Source: Candidatus Zhuqueibacterota bacterium (lineage in GTDB: Bacteria > Zhuqueibacterota > Zhuqueibacteria > Zhuqueibacterales > Zhuqueibacteraceae). From it: DNA of 64,000 nucleotides. The notes beneath the pieces were generated by a model. That model made no database searches. It saw only the letters and a program-made list of their open reading frames with translations, and had not been told where the DNA came from. The DNA is taken from positions 1 through 64,000 of the forward strand of contig JAKEEU010000313.1 of assembly GCA_022616415.1 (NCBI GenBank), written 5' to 3'. Numbering within the stretch: the first letter of the stretch is position 1; every line of letters begins with the position of its first letter. Below are positions 15,547-24,094 of this stretch, one piece after another. The translations under genes were made by a program, and so were the position numbers.

Positions 15547-16713
15547 ATGGCCGATCTCAATCCGATTGATTTTTACAATCTCGACGCGCTGTTTTCAACG
15601 GAAGAGAAGGCGGTTCGAGAGCAAGTTCGTGAATTTGTCCGCCAAGAAGCGGCGCCGATCATCCGCGATCATTTCCGCGCCGGAACGTTTCCGCAAGAAT
15701 TGATTGAGCCTATCGGCGAGATGGGCTTGCTGGGCGCCAATTTGCAGGGCTACGGCTGCCCCGGCTTGAACAACGTGGCGTATGGGTTAATCCTGCAAGA
15801 GTTGGAATGGTGCGATTCGGCGCTGCGCAGCTTCAGCTCGGTACAGGGGAGTTTGGTGATGTATCCGATTTGGGCCTTCGGTTCCGAAGAGCAAAAGAAT
15901 AAATATCTACCCAAATTAGCTAAAGCGGAACTGATCGGCTGCTTCGGCCTCACCGAGCCGGATTTCGGATCGAATCCGGCGGGCATGGCGACGCGCGCGC
16001 AGAGGACGGCGAACGGCTACGTGCTCAACGGCAGGAAAATGTGGATCACCAACGGCACGATGGCGGAGGTGGCGGTGGTGTGGGCGAAGCTCGATGACAA
16101 CATTCGCGGGTTCGTCGTGGAGAAGGGTGCAAAAGGGTTTTCCGCGAAAGCGATGCACGGCAAGCTTTCGCTGCGCGCTTCGGATACGGCCGAGCTGTTG
16201 CTGGATGATTGCCACGTGCCGGAAGACGCGATCCTGCCGAAGTCGGACGGCCTCAAATCGCCGCTGAGTTGTTTGACGCAAGCGCGTTACGGCATTGCCT
16301 GGGGCGCGCTCGGCGCGGCAATCTCGTGCTACGAGGAAGCGTTGCGTTATGCGCAGGGGCGCATTCAATTTGGCAAACCGATTGCGGCTTTTCAATTGAC
16401 GCAGGAGAAGTTTGCCGGCATGGTGACGGAAATCACCAAGATGCAGTTGTTGTGTTTGCAGCTCGGGCGCATGAAAGATCAGGGCAAAGCTCATCCAGCG
16501 CAGGTGAGCCTCGCCAAGCGCAACAATTGCCATCATGCTTTGGAGATCGCGCGCACGGGCCGCGAGATTCTCGGCGCCAACGGCATCATCGACGATTACG
16601 TTTGCATGCGCCACGCCGCCAATCTCGAAAGCGTTAAAACCTATGAAGGCACGCACGAAATTCATACGTTGATTCTTGGGCAGGCGGTGACGGGAATTTC
16701 GGCGTTTGAATGA
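15547..16713 (+). CDS. gcdH: Acyl-CoA dehydrogenase, glutaryl-CoA dehydrogenase-like
   Basis: The 388-residue FAD enzyme has the three acyl-CoA dehydrogenase domains: N-terminal helices, the FAD/substrate-binding middle (CFGLTEPDFGSNP, WITNG) and the C-terminal bundle. The catalytic glutamate lies in YEGTHEIHTLILG near the end, the pattern of glutaryl-CoA dehydrogenases, which convert glutaryl-CoA to crotonyl-CoA in lysine and aromatic degradation. No electron-transfer flavoprotein or other pathway gene is nearby, so substrate is inferred from motif likeness only. Confidence 0.85.
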   Translation: MADLNPIDFYNLDALFSTEEKAVREQVREFVRQEAAPIIRDHFRAGTFPQELIEPIGEMGLLGANLQGYGCPGLNNVAYGLILQELEWCDSALRSFSSVQGSLVMYPIWAFGSEEQKNKYLPKLAKAELIGCFGLTEPDFGSNPAGMATRAQRTANGYVLNGRKMWITNGTMAEVAVVWAKLDDNIRGFVVEKGAKGFSAKAMHGKLSLRASDTAELLLDDCHVPEDAILPKSDGLKSPLSCLTQARYGIAWGALGAAISCYEEALRYAQGRIQFGKPIAAFQLTQEKFAGMVTEITKMQLLCLQLGRMKDQGKAHPAQVSLAKRNNCHHALEIARTGREILGANGIIDDYVCMRHAANLESVKTYEGTHEIHTLILGQAVTGISAFE

Positions 16714-16715
16714 GT

Positions 16716-16814
16716 CTGGTTTCTGGTCGCTCGTTGCTGGTTGCTTGTTGCTGGTTGTTTCTTGCTGAAAAAACAGCAACCAGCGACAAGTTACGAGCTA
16801 CGAGCAACAAGCTA
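16716..16814. repeat. GCAACCAG-phrase imperfect hairpin
   Basis: The left half repeats CTGGTTGCTTGTTGCTGG-like phrases, an A6 tract forms the turn, and the right half repeats the complement (CAGCAACCAGCGACAAG). The stem is about 45 nt with interruptions. It fills the gap between the gcdH stop and the ribosome site of the next gene. Confidence 0.75.
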
Positions 16815-16827
16815 CAAGGAGATTAAC

Positions 16828-17241
16828 GTGAACCAATACGACGGTTATAACAACGACAACCTGCCTTGCTTCACGTTGGAGCAGGCCAACGCGATTTTGC
16901 CGAAGATCATCGCGGTGACGGAGCAGGCGGTGGAAGAAATCGAAGACGCGCGCGAGCGCATGGAATCGGAGCAATTGTTCGATGAAGCCGACGCGCAGCA
17001 GAGCTATGAGATTCAAGTGGCTTTGACGCTCGAAAAATGGTCGAAAGAGATTTTTCAGCTCGGCGCTTATCCGAAAGGCCTTTTCACGGTGGACTTTAAA
17101 AGCTTTCTGCCCGATACGCTGCTCTGCTGGACTTTAGGCGAAGAGGCGATTTCGCACACCCACAAGGTTTGGGAAAACTTCAAGCACCGCCGCCAGATCG
17201 AGCATCCGGAGGTTTACTCGATGGCGTTTTCGTTGAATTGA
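16828..17241 (+). CDS. DUF2203 family protein
   Basis: The 137-residue product has the DUF2203 pattern: FTLEQANAILPKI at the start, an acidic helical middle, then GLFTVDF and LLCWTLGEEAISHTHKV. The function of this family is unknown. I chose GTG 16828 because AAGGAG sits six bases upstream. The frame is open from ATG 16741, but that stretch is the GCAACCAG hairpin and would give a low-complexity leader. Confidence 0.82.
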   Translation: MNQYDGYNNDNLPCFTLEQANAILPKIIAVTEQAVEEIEDARERMESEQLFDEADAQQSYEIQVALTLEKWSKEIFQLGAYPKGLFTVDFKSFLPDTLLCWTLGEEAISHTHKVWENFKHRRQIEHPEVYSMAFSLN

Positions 17242-17250
17242 GGCGATGAA

Positions 17251-17544
17251 ATGACAGGGCAACTTCCCGAAATCTATCACAAAGATATTCGTCGCGCCGT
17301 GGAAATACTTAAAGATGCAGGATGCACTGACGTTTATCTTTTTGGCTCTCTCGCCACGGGCAATATTCGAGACGGTTCTGACATAGATCTTGCTATTCGT
17401 GGATGCCCGAAGGGGAAATTTTTTCAACTATTGGGCAAGCTTTTGCTAGAGTTGAATCACTCCGTCGATTTAGTCAGCCTTGATCGTCAAGATGCTTTCG
17501 CGCGCTATTTGGAAAAGGAGGGAGGGTTGTTCCAAATTGGTTAA
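17251..17544 (+). CDS. MNT-type minimal nucleotidyltransferase
   Basis: The 97-residue protein carries the nucleotidyltransferase motif GSLATGNIRDGSDIDLAI, with the GS pair and the DxD metal site. MNT proteins usually act as antitoxins that AMPylate or nucleotidylate a HEPN toxin. No HEPN gene follows; the next genes are a DUF433-PIN-like pair. It begins nine bases after the DUF2203 stop, which suggests co-transcription. Orphan status is seen; activity is inferred. Confidence 0.85.
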   Translation: MTGQLPEIYHKDIRRAVEILKDAGCTDVYLFGSLATGNIRDGSDIDLAIRGCPKGKFFQLLGKLLLELNHSVDLVSLDRQDAFARYLEKEGGLFQIG

Positions 17545-17589
17545 TAAAGGTTGAATTCAAGAAACTGTAATAACGATTCGAGGCAGCTT

Positions 17590-18006
17590 ATGAAATTGTC
17601 CACTAAAAAACGAGTTGTTTCACCAAGCACAGCCCAGAGGTTTAAAAAAGGAGGCTCATCGCGAATAGTCAAGAACGGTCAAGTCATCGAGCTTGGTAAC
17701 TACGTGGTTTCTGATCCAAATATCTGTCACGGCTATCTGACTTTCAAAGGCACCCGTATTATGGTAGGGCCGGTCTTGGCGGCGCTAGCCGAAGGGCGAA
17801 GCAAAAGAGAAATTTTGCGGTCTTGGCCACGCTTAACTTGGGAGGCCGTGCAAGAAGCGCAGATGCTTGCGGTTCACCGTCTTATTTTCGATTTTCCCGA
17901 AGGGAAGCGACTTTGGTTGAATTACATTGAAGATGCCATAGCTGAAACTTACAAGAAGTACGAAAACCGAAGGGGCGCGCCGCTTGAGTCCTCAACTCGT
18001 AGTTGA
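17590..18006 (+). CDS. DUF433 antitoxin of a DUF433/PIN-like pair
   Basis: From ATG 17590 the product is 138 residues, longer than the other four DUF433 proteins here. An N-terminal extension (SSRIVKNGQVIELGNYVV) precedes the core (HGYLTFKGTRIMVGPVLAAL, then SWPRLTWEAVQEAQ). It overlaps the following toxin-like gene by 23 bp, as expected for a coupled antitoxin-toxin operon. This is the only DUF433 gene in the window with an apparently intact partner. Confidence 0.78.
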   Translation: MKLSTKKRVVSPSTAQRFKKGGSSRIVKNGQVIELGNYVVSDPNICHGYLTFKGTRIMVGPVLAALAEGRSKREILRSWPRLTWEAVQEAQMLAVHRLIFDFPEGKRLWLNYIEDAIAETYKKYENRRGAPLESSTRS

Positions 18007-18394
18007 TGAACATCTCGATCACTGGAAGGTGACACGGGTTATTGCTCAGTGGATTAGCACCGAGCAAATCGGCTTTGAATTGGGTCGCAAATCGCTTCCC
18101 GATGACAACATTAGGGCATTTCTGCGACGCTTGAAAAGGAGAACTTTTATCACAATTGATAGAGGTTTTTACAAACGGCAATATTGTGACAAGCACTATT
18201 GCATTATCTTTTTTGATCTATCCTTGATTCGTGAAGCCGAAGTGCCGGAGTTATTGCGAAGACTGTTTCGTTTTTCCGAATTCCGAACTTCAAAAATCCG
18301 GATGGGGAAAATCGTGCGAGTGAGCCGCAGTGGGGGAATCCACTTTTTTGATTCACGAACTGGCTCTGAACAGTACCTCCCATGGACGCTCTAA
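17984..18394 (+). CDS. PIN-like (DUF5615-type) putative ribonuclease toxin
   Basis: The 136-residue product starts with TTG and has an early acidic motif (LVVDEHLD) and FITIDRGFYKRQYCDKHYC, resembling the two acidic catalytic sites of DUF5615 PIN-like proteins. It overlaps its DUF433 partner by 23 bp at the start and the next membrane protein gene by 13 bp at the end, so all three are probably one transcript. Toxin activity as an RNase is inferred from family and position. Confidence 0.7.
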   Translation: MSPQLVVDEHLDHWKVTRVIAQWISTEQIGFELGRKSLPDDNIRAFLRRLKRRTFITIDRGFYKRQYCDKHYCIIFFDLSLIREAEVPELLRRLFRFSEFRTSKIRMGKIVRVSRSGGIHFFDSRTGSEQYLPWTL

Positions 18395-19206
18395 AACTCA
18401 TCTTCTTTTCACTCTTCACCCATCTCGCCATCGGCACACTCGTGCCCCTGCTGTTTATTTCTGTCAATGAAATGGGGCCGACGTTCTTTCGGCTCATCAG
18501 CAGCCTGTCCATTCTTTTGCTCGCGTGCGCTTTCTGGGCGAGTCCTTTTGCGGAGATTTCTTTCGCAGCGCCTTTCGTTTCCTCCAGCCCGATTGCAGGG
18601 CAAGTCACGACATTATTAACGCTCAGCATTTTTTTTCTGGCGTTGACGATCTTTCTGCTCAATCGCGGCGGGAAAATTTACGTGACCCTGGCCATCATTG
18701 CCGGACTGGCAGCGACGGCGAAGCTGGCTTTCGCTTTCCCGAATGTTGCGGCGGCGCCGGGTTGGATGACGGCCGGCAGTTTCATGAGCGCGGCGCTGGC
18801 GCTGGGCTCCGTGCTCGGAACGATGATCACCGGGCATTGGTACTTGGTGAATCGCAAGCTGACCATCCGGCCATTGCAATTGGCAACGTGGGTTTTCCTT
18901 GGCATCGCCGGGTTGCGCGCGATTTTGGTGATGGCGACGGTGCTGCTCTTGTCAAACTCATCGCAAGCGATTTTAGCCGAGACCGCGCGCAACCTTTTCA
19001 GTTTTTCCGCCTCGGGAATTCTGTTTTGGGCCCGCGTCGGATTCGGATTGGCGGCGCCTCTGCTCTTCGGCTGGATGATTTGGAGCTCGGTCAAAGCCAG
19101 GAACACCCAATCTGCCACCGGCATTCTCTACGCCACGATTGTTTTAGTGTTAATTGGGGAGGCGTTTGCCAAATATCTCTATTTGTTCACCGGCATTCCG
19201 GTATGA
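18382..19206 (+). CDS. Conserved multi-pass membrane protein of unknown function
   Basis: The 274-residue product has about eight hydrophobic segments and almost no charged loops. A GHWYLVN motif falls near residue 152 between two helices. I do not recognise the family with certainty; NrfD/DmsC-like quinol-interacting proteins have similar topology, which would fit the cytochrome-maturation genes nearby, but this is a weak suggestion. It overlaps the PIN-like gene by 13 bp. Confidence 0.7.
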   Translation: MDALKLIFFSLFTHLAIGTLVPLLFISVNEMGPTFFRLISSLSILLLACAFWASPFAEISFAAPFVSSSPIAGQVTTLLTLSIFFLALTIFLLNRGGKIYVTLAIIAGLAATAKLAFAFPNVAAAPGWMTAGSFMSAALALGSVLGTMITGHWYLVNRKLTIRPLQLATWVFLGIAGLRAILVMATVLLLSNSSQAILAETARNLFSFSASGILFWARVGFGLAAPLLFGWMIWSSVKARNTQSATGILYATIVLVLIGEAFAKYLYLFTGIPV

Positions 19207-19281
19207 GATGCCCCATTGTTGAATTTAAGCCCGCCACAACTCCTGCCTCGTTTACGCATTACGGGTTTACGCAATTATAGC

Positions 19282-19310
19282 TTGATTTTTTGCCCGCAAG
19301 GTTCTATATT
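19282..19310 (+). promoter_or_regulatory. Strong sigma70-type promoter
   Basis: TTGATT (19282-19287) and TATATT (19305-19310) are 17 bp apart, both one base from consensus. A TTACGC-phrase repeat at 19254-19276 lies just upstream. It would drive the 128-residue gene at 19371 and rny, starting transcription near 19317 with a roughly 54-nt leader. Confidence 0.7.
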
Positions 19311-19370
19311 AAAGTTTAAACATATTATAAGAGGCCTGGCGCGAAGGCCGGTTCATTATGGAATTTCACT

Positions 19371-19757
19371 ATGACTCGAAAGCCCATAGGGCGGAGCGCA
19401 CCGGAAGAGCTCACCTTCAGCCAGCGCCTTGAAATCGTCGTGAGTGTTTTAAATCGCCAACCCTTGCAGCCGGTTTTGGACACGCTTTCCACGGCGCAAC
19501 TGGTGCAAGCTCACAATTTTTTGTGGGATAAAATGGTCGAATTTCACGTCAAGACCCAGCAACGGGAATTTCGCCGGGAAGAGGTGACGCGCAGGATGAT
19601 TTCTTCGGCCAAATATCAACATGTGCAAAATTGCGACCTGCGCCTGGATTATTGCAAAGGGGTGGAGTGTATTTGGTCGAATCCGATTTGTGCCGGCAAC
19701 AAAGTCAAACTCAATATGGAGGTCATGGCCGAGCATATTCGCCGTTTGCTTAAATGA
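19371..19757 (+). CDS. Uncharacterised protein upstream of rny
   Basis: The 128-residue product is not recognised. It is rich in charge in the first half and ends in a cysteine cluster (CDLRLDYCKGVECIWSNPIC, four Cys within 20 residues) that could bind a metal. Its stop overlaps the first of two possible rny starts and it shares the promoter at 19282, so a link to RNA turnover is possible but inferred from position alone. Confidence 0.72.
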   Translation: MTRKPIGRSAPEELTFSQRLEIVVSVLNRQPLQPVLDTLSTAQLVQAHNFLWDKMVEFHVKTQQREFRREEVTRRMISSAKYQHVQNCDLRLDYCKGVECIWSNPICAGNKVKLNMEVMAEHIRRLLK

Positions 19758-19765
19758 GGATTTCT

Positions 19766-21316
19766 ATGTCACCCATATTGATGACGATAATTGTGGGTGT
19801 CGCTGCCTTCGCAGCGGCCTGGTTTCTGGCGCAGGCCAGCATTCAGGCGCGATTGCGCAAGGCCAAAGGCACCGTCGAAGATATTTTAGAACAAGCCAGG
19901 AAAGAGGCTGAACGCCGGAAGAATCAACTTGCCGTTCAGGCCAAGGAAGAGTGGTACCGGTATCGCGACACACAGGAAAATCAGCTCAAGCAGCGCCAGC
20001 GCAAGATCGAGGAGGCCGAGGCCCGGTTCGAGGAGCGGGAGAAGAAATTTGGCCGGCGCGAGGAGGGGCTGAGGCAGCGGGAAAGTGTGGTCACCCAAAA
20101 AGAGAACGAAGTGGGTGCGCAGCGCGAATCCTTGCGCGCGAAAGATGAGGAACTGACGCGCCTGGTCAAGCAGCAGAATATCGAGCTCTCCAAGATCACC
20201 CAGCTTTCCATCGAAGACGCCAGGCAACTGCTCTTCGACAACCTGCGCCAGGAATTCAACAAAGACGCCGCCAATATTTACAAAACCATCGTCGACGAAG
20301 CCAAAGTCAACGCCACGCGCGAGGCGAAGCGCATTCTCACCATGACCATCGAGAGCATCGCCTCGGAGCACGCCTCGGAAACTTCGGTCTCGGTGGTGCC
20401 GTTGCCCTCGGAAGAAGTGAAAGGACGCATCATCGGCCGCGAGGGCCGCAACATCAAAGCGTTCGAGCAGGCTACCGGCGTCAAAGTCATCGTCGACGAT
20501 ACGCCGGAAGCGGTGGTGCTCTCGGCGTTCGATCCGGTGCGCCGCGAAGTGGCGCGCCTCGCGCTCGAGAAGCTGATCAACAACGGCAAGATTCACCCGC
20601 AGCGCGTGGACGAAGTGGTGGCGCAGGCCGAGCAGGAGGTGGAAAAATCGATTTGGCGCGCCGGCAACGAGGCTGTCGCCAACATGGGCGTCGGCAAAAT
20701 TCATCCGGACATGATTCGCACGTTGGGCCGGCTGTATTTTCGCACGAGCTACGGCCAGAACGTGCTGTCGCATTCGCAGGAAGTCGCACATATCTGCGGC
20801 ATGATGGCGGCGGAGCTGAAGCTCGACGTGAGGCTGGCCAAACGCGCCGGCTTGTTGCACGACATCGGCAAGGCCATCAGCCAAAATCAGGAAGGCACGC
20901 ACACCCAGCTCGGCATGGAGCTGGCGAGGAAATATAATGAGGATCCGGTGGTGATCAACGCCATCGGCTCGCATCACGAGGACATTGCGGCGGACAATTT
21001 GATTTCGCTGTTGGTGAGCGCGGCAGACGCCATCTCCGGCTCGCGTCCCGGCGCGCGGCGCGACACGCTCGACGGCTACGTGAAGCGCATCGACAAGCTC
21101 GAAAAAGTTGCCGACGGCTTCGAAGCGGTTGCCAAAGCATACGCAATTTCCGCCGGGCGTGAGATTCGGGTCATGGTGCAGCCGGAACGCATCAGCGACG
21201 CCCAAGCGGATTTGCTCGCTTCCGACATTGCCAAAAAGATTCAACAGGAATTGGAATATCCCGGCCAGATCAAAGTGACGGTGATTCGCGAAAGCAAGGC
21301 CACGGCGTATGCGTAA
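19766..21316 (+). CDS. rny: Ribonuclease Y
   Basis: RNase Y is a membrane-anchored endoribonuclease that starts mRNA decay. The 516-residue protein has one N-terminal transmembrane helix, a long charged coiled coil (about 30-170), a KH RNA-binding domain (GRIIGREGRNIKAFE from about residue 220) and an HD phosphohydrolase domain with catalytic His365-Asp366 (LLHDIGKA). The GAGG before ATG 19766 sits six bases away; ATG 19754 lies too close to it. Length and domain order are standard. Confidence 0.96.
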   Translation: MSPILMTIIVGVAAFAAAWFLAQASIQARLRKAKGTVEDILEQARKEAERRKNQLAVQAKEEWYRYRDTQENQLKQRQRKIEEAEARFEEREKKFGRREEGLRQRESVVTQKENEVGAQRESLRAKDEELTRLVKQQNIELSKITQLSIEDARQLLFDNLRQEFNKDAANIYKTIVDEAKVNATREAKRILTMTIESIASEHASETSVSVVPLPSEEVKGRIIGREGRNIKAFEQATGVKVIVDDTPEAVVLSAFDPVRREVARLALEKLINNGKIHPQRVDEVVAQAEQEVEKSIWRAGNEAVANMGVGKIHPDMIRTLGRLYFRTSYGQNVLSHSQEVAHICGMMAAELKLDVRLAKRAGLLHDIGKAISQNQEGTHTQLGMELARKYNEDPVVINAIGSHHEDIAADNLISLLVSAADAISGSRPGARRDTLDGYVKRIDKLEKVADGFEAVAKAYAISAGREIRVMVQPERISDAQADLLASDIAKKIQQELEYPGQIKVTVIRESKATAYA

Positions 21317-21358
21317 GAGATCGTCGCATTCGGCATAAGCCTTGCACTGAATTGCATG

Positions 21359-21428
21359 ACCCCGATTTTGCATTGTAGAGCCAAAATCGCCACCCAATGA
21401 GTTTCAGCAGCCAAAGGACAATCGGGGT
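21359..21428 (+). promoter_or_regulatory. Two mutually exclusive stem-loops upstream of ccmE
   Basis: ACCCCGATT (21359-21367) can pair perfectly with AATCGGGGT (21420-21428), or its overlapping CGATTTTG (21363-21370) can pair with CAAAATCG (21382-21389). The two stems share bases and cannot form together. This is the layout of an attenuator or switch, 157 bp before ccmE. No T-tract follows. Confidence 0.35.
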
Positions 21429-21529
21429 TGACTTTTATGTGTGCAAAATTAAGGTATGACAGGTCAGTCGTAAAAGCAAGTTTTGCATTTTCTGCAATTT
21501 CGCGTGCAGTTACCAACTCAAGTACATAT

Positions 21530-21571
21530 TTACGAATTACGTCTTACGAGTTACGTCTTACGAATTACAAC
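21530..21571. repeat. TTACGAATTACG-phrase repeat before ccmE
   Basis: Four imperfect phrases (TTACGAATTACG, TCTTACGAGTTACG) abut the ribosome-binding region of ccmE. The family matches 4196-4260 and 19254-19276. Confidence 0.65.
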
Positions 21572-21585
21572 CTTAGAGGTGAATC

Positions 21586-22008
21586 ATGGCTCGTCGCAGA
21601 GTGACGATCTTCGTCGTGTTTACCGTGGTGATCGGTGTCATCGGCTATCTCATTATCAGCGGGTTCAATGACACAACGGTCGCTTACTACCAAAAAGTCG
21701 ACGAATTGAAGGCGCAAGGCGTCAGCGCTGAAGGCAAGAGCTTTCGCGTCAGCGGCCAGGTTGTCGCCGGCAGCGTGGTGCGCGCCGAAGACGGCTTGTC
21801 GATGACTTTCACCATCGACGAGCTTGGCAACACGATGGACGTGAGCTATCACGGCATCATTCCGGACACGTTCAAAGAAGGCGCCGGCGTGCTGTTGGAA
21901 GGCCGCTACGCCAATGGCCGCTTTGAGGCCACCAACATCATGACGAAGTGCGCCAGCAAGTACGAGAGCGAGGGACAGGCGCAGCAGTCGGCGGAAAAGA
22001 CGTCGTGA
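21586..22008 (+). CDS. ccmE: Cytochrome c maturation heme chaperone CcmE (CxxxY type)
   Basis: CcmE carries heme from the CcmC complex to the CcmF ligase outside the cytoplasmic membrane. The 140-residue protein has an N-terminal anchor helix (about 7-26) and an OB-fold core (GKSFRVSGQV, MDVSYHGIIPDTF, VLLEGRY). The heme-binding residue, a histidine in most bacteria (HxxxY), is Cys122 here, in KCASKY with Tyr126. This matches the known CxxxY variant of System I* in some deltaproteobacteria and archaea. ccmF follows after a 2.3-kb insertion of TA-type genes. Confidence 0.92.
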   Translation: MARRRVTIFVVFTVVIGVIGYLIISGFNDTTVAYYQKVDELKAQGVSAEGKSFRVSGQVVAGSVVRAEDGLSMTFTIDELGNTMDVSYHGIIPDTFKEGAGVLLEGRYANGRFEATNIMTKCASKYESEGQAQQSAEKTS

Positions 22009-22044
22009 GTTGAATGGTTTCGGGAAGGGAGAAAGGAAGGGTTT

Positions 22045-22134
22045 ATGGCGGGAAAAATTCTGGATCGTATTCGAGAATACGCTCGTCAAGACAAGCTAAA
22101 ATTCTCGAAGCATGCTTATCAGATTTTTGATTAA
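22045..22134 (+). pseudogene. 29-codon stub of a DUF4258 (MqsR-like) toxin
   Basis: ATG 22045 follows a GGAAGG ribosome site and reads MAGKILDRIREYARQDKLKF, then SKHAYQIFD and TAA. The FSKHA motif is the start of the DUF4258 fold, whose members run about 80-100 residues and pair with YgiT-type zinc antitoxins. Such an antitoxin gene begins three bases after this stop. The toxin has lost its C-terminal two thirds. Confidence 0.65.
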
Positions 22135-22136
22135 CC

Positions 22137-22415
22137 ATGCGCAAAAATAAAAACGGACGGAATTCAGGCGACCGCTGCGACCGCTGTTATGAGGGAACCT
22201 TGCATCCGCAGAAGGTATCCGAAACTATTCTCAAACGCGGGCGAGCCCTGGTGATTGACGACATCCCCGCTGAGGTTTGTTCGCGTTGTGGATATCGCTA
22301 TTTTGACATCAAAGTTATTCGGGCGATGGATGCTCTTTTTGGAGAGTACGCGGTCCATATTGATTTACCCAAGATTGTTTTTCAAGAAGCCATTGCTCTC
22401 CAACGTGCAGCGTGA
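22137..22415 (+). CDS. YgiT-type zinc-finger antitoxin-like protein
   Basis: The 92-residue protein has two CxxC pairs (CDRC and CSRC) in the MqsA/YgiT N-terminal zinc-finger pattern (GTLHPQKVSETI, then VIDDIPAEVCSRCGYRYFD). MqsA-like proteins neutralise MqsR or DUF4258 toxins and repress their own operon, though the full-length DNA-binding HTH of MqsA is absent. Its toxin partner just upstream is truncated. Confidence 0.82.
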   Translation: MRKNKNGRNSGDRCDRCYEGTLHPQKVSETILKRGRALVIDDIPAEVCSRCGYRYFDIKVIRAMDALFGEYAVHIDLPKIVFQEAIALQRAA

Positions 22416-22463
22416 ATTTATTTGTGCAAAATCAAGGTCGTAACCCGGAAAGGAGGTGGATGG

Positions 22464-23321
22464 GTGGCAAGCGACAAGCTGCTTTATGAATATACGACGC
22501 ATTTCCCGAATGCGTTGGCCAAATTCGTCCATGCTGATGCGGACGAATACGAAGCCAAAAGCGTGACGTTCAAAGAAATCGAAAAGCGGGCGGACATCTT
22601 TTTGATTGGCCGCTCGGGCCAGCATGTGATTTTGGTGGAACCGCAAGGGTACGAAAAGGAAGATTTGTACTATCACATGGTAAAGAAGATCATGCTGTAT
22701 TGCACGCATTATAAATATTGGGGGAACATGGATGCCACGGCCATTTTTCTGGAAGAAGCACATTACCGCGCCGCCGGGCTCTTTGAGCGACAGTTCGGGC
22801 AATCGTCGTTGCTGCGATTCAATCCCAAGGTTTTCGTGTTTAGCCGCATTAAGGTGGAAGAGCTGAGCCAGCTTAACGACATTTGCTTGACGCCGCTGTA
22901 TCCTTTGTGTGGCATCTCTCCGGAGGAAATTAAACAACAGGCGCCAAGTTGGGCGGAGCAAATACGCAGCGCACCCGATTTGACAATGGATGAGCGCAAC
23001 AATCTGTTGAGTTTTCTCGGTGGAGCCATTTCCCATCGGATTAAAAAAATGAGTGTAGAAGAAATTGACAATTTATTTGGAGGTTTTATCATGGAAGACA
23101 CACCCGTCGGTCAAGAAATTTTGCTTAAAGGCGAGCAGCGTGGCGAGCAGCGCGGCGAGCAGCGCATGCTCCTCAAGCAAATAGCGGCGCGTTTTGGCAC
23201 AGTTCCAGAAGATATTCGGCAAAAGATTCAAGCGATCACTGATACCGAGAATCTGGAACAGATCGCGACTTTGTTGCTGACGATTCAAAGCGTGGATGAG
23301 CTGAAAGATTTGGTTAACTGA
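22464..23321 (+). CDS. Rpn/DUF2887-like PD-(D/E)XK nuclease
   Basis: The 285-residue product has the Rpn-family nuclease pattern: ADIFLIG, then VILVEPQGY with the E-x-Q active-site pair, followed by a helical YYHMVKKIMLYC segment. These recombination-promoting nucleases are often called transposase-like, though they have no DDE core. The C-terminus carries three tandem GEQR repeats, typical of the family. GTG 22464 is seven bases after a perfect AAGGAGGT; TTG 22422 upstream lacks a site. Confidence 0.78.
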   Translation: MASDKLLYEYTTHFPNALAKFVHADADEYEAKSVTFKEIEKRADIFLIGRSGQHVILVEPQGYEKEDLYYHMVKKIMLYCTHYKYWGNMDATAIFLEEAHYRAAGLFERQFGQSSLLRFNPKVFVFSRIKVEELSQLNDICLTPLYPLCGISPEEIKQQAPSWAEQIRSAPDLTMDERNNLLSFLGGAISHRIKKMSVEEIDNLFGGFIMEDTPVGQEILLKGEQRGEQRGEQRMLLKQIAARFGTVPEDIRQKIQAITDTENLEQIATLLLTIQSVDELKDLVN

Positions 23322-23524
23322 TTCACTAACGTGTTCAGTACACAGGACAAGGGCACAGAAGTTCCCTCGAATATAGCGGAAGTCCAGTATTTTGTTGCAG
23401 ACAAACATGAGCCAGAGACCATAGTTCTGAATGTGGACGACTGGGCTACTAGTATGGGGTTGCTAGAGGCATCCTAGCGTTTTTGAACTATTCAAACCTT
23501 ATTTATATCACATACGGTGAAGCC

Positions 23525-24094
23525 ATGAAAGAAGCATTTAACAGAGAAGTTTTTAAAGAAATGATCCTCTATATTTCGGAGCGTTGCCAGGATAAACCTG
23601 CTTTCGGCTCTACTCATCTCAATAAGATTTTGCACTATTCGGATTTTCTTTGGTATGGATATACTGGTGAAGCGATCAGCAATGAAACCTACATAAGAGA
23701 GAAATATGGACAGATTCCAGTGCATCTTCAGGAAGTAAGCAAGGAATTGGAAGCAGAAGGCAAACTCAAGATTGAGGAACGGAATTACTTTGGAAAAGTA
23801 CAAAAACGACCGGTTGTAACACATACTTCTAATTTTAAATTACTCACTAATGAGCAAAGGGATTTTATAGATCAGATTATCAATGCTATTTCAGACTACA
23901 ATGCCTCTGAAGTGAGCAATCTAATAGCTCACCAAGATTTGTCCTGGCAATATCTGAAAAACGGAGAAGTGATACCCTACGAAACGGTTTTCTTTAGAAG
24001 AAAGAACGCCGTGTCGGAAGATACCATGATATGGGCCAGGGTGGTTATTAATGAGTATGAAGAATCTCTGAGGGAAAATGAAAGTGTCGTATAA
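23525..24094 (+). CDS. Panacea/SocA-domain (DUF4065) antitoxin
   Basis: The 189-residue product carries the Panacea signature: STHLNKILHYSDFLWYGYTG, then YGQIPVHLQEVSKELE. Panacea proteins are universal antitoxin adaptors fused or paired with many toxins. Here the coding region is about 40% G+C, well below its neighbours, which suggests transfer. It overlaps a RelE-like toxin by 17 bp, the toxin being interrupted by a stop codon. Confidence 0.85.
   Translation: MKEAFNREVFKEMILYISERCQDKPAFGSTHLNKILHYSDFLWYGYTGEAISNETYIREKYGQIPVHLQEVSKELEAEGKLKIEERNYFGKVQKRPVVTHTSNFKLLTNEQRDFIDQIINAISDYNASEVSNLIAHQDLSWQYLKNGEVIPYETVFFRRKNAVSEDTMIWARVVINEYEESLRENESVV

Noticed and set aside
16741..16827. Longer N-terminus for the DUF2203 protein
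   Set aside because: Codes from the repeat hairpin and lies upstream of a perfect ribosome site for GTG 16828.
19886..21397. Minus-strand open frame of 503 codons opposite rny
   Set aside because: Antisense shadow; the RNase Y frame has KH and HD motifs.
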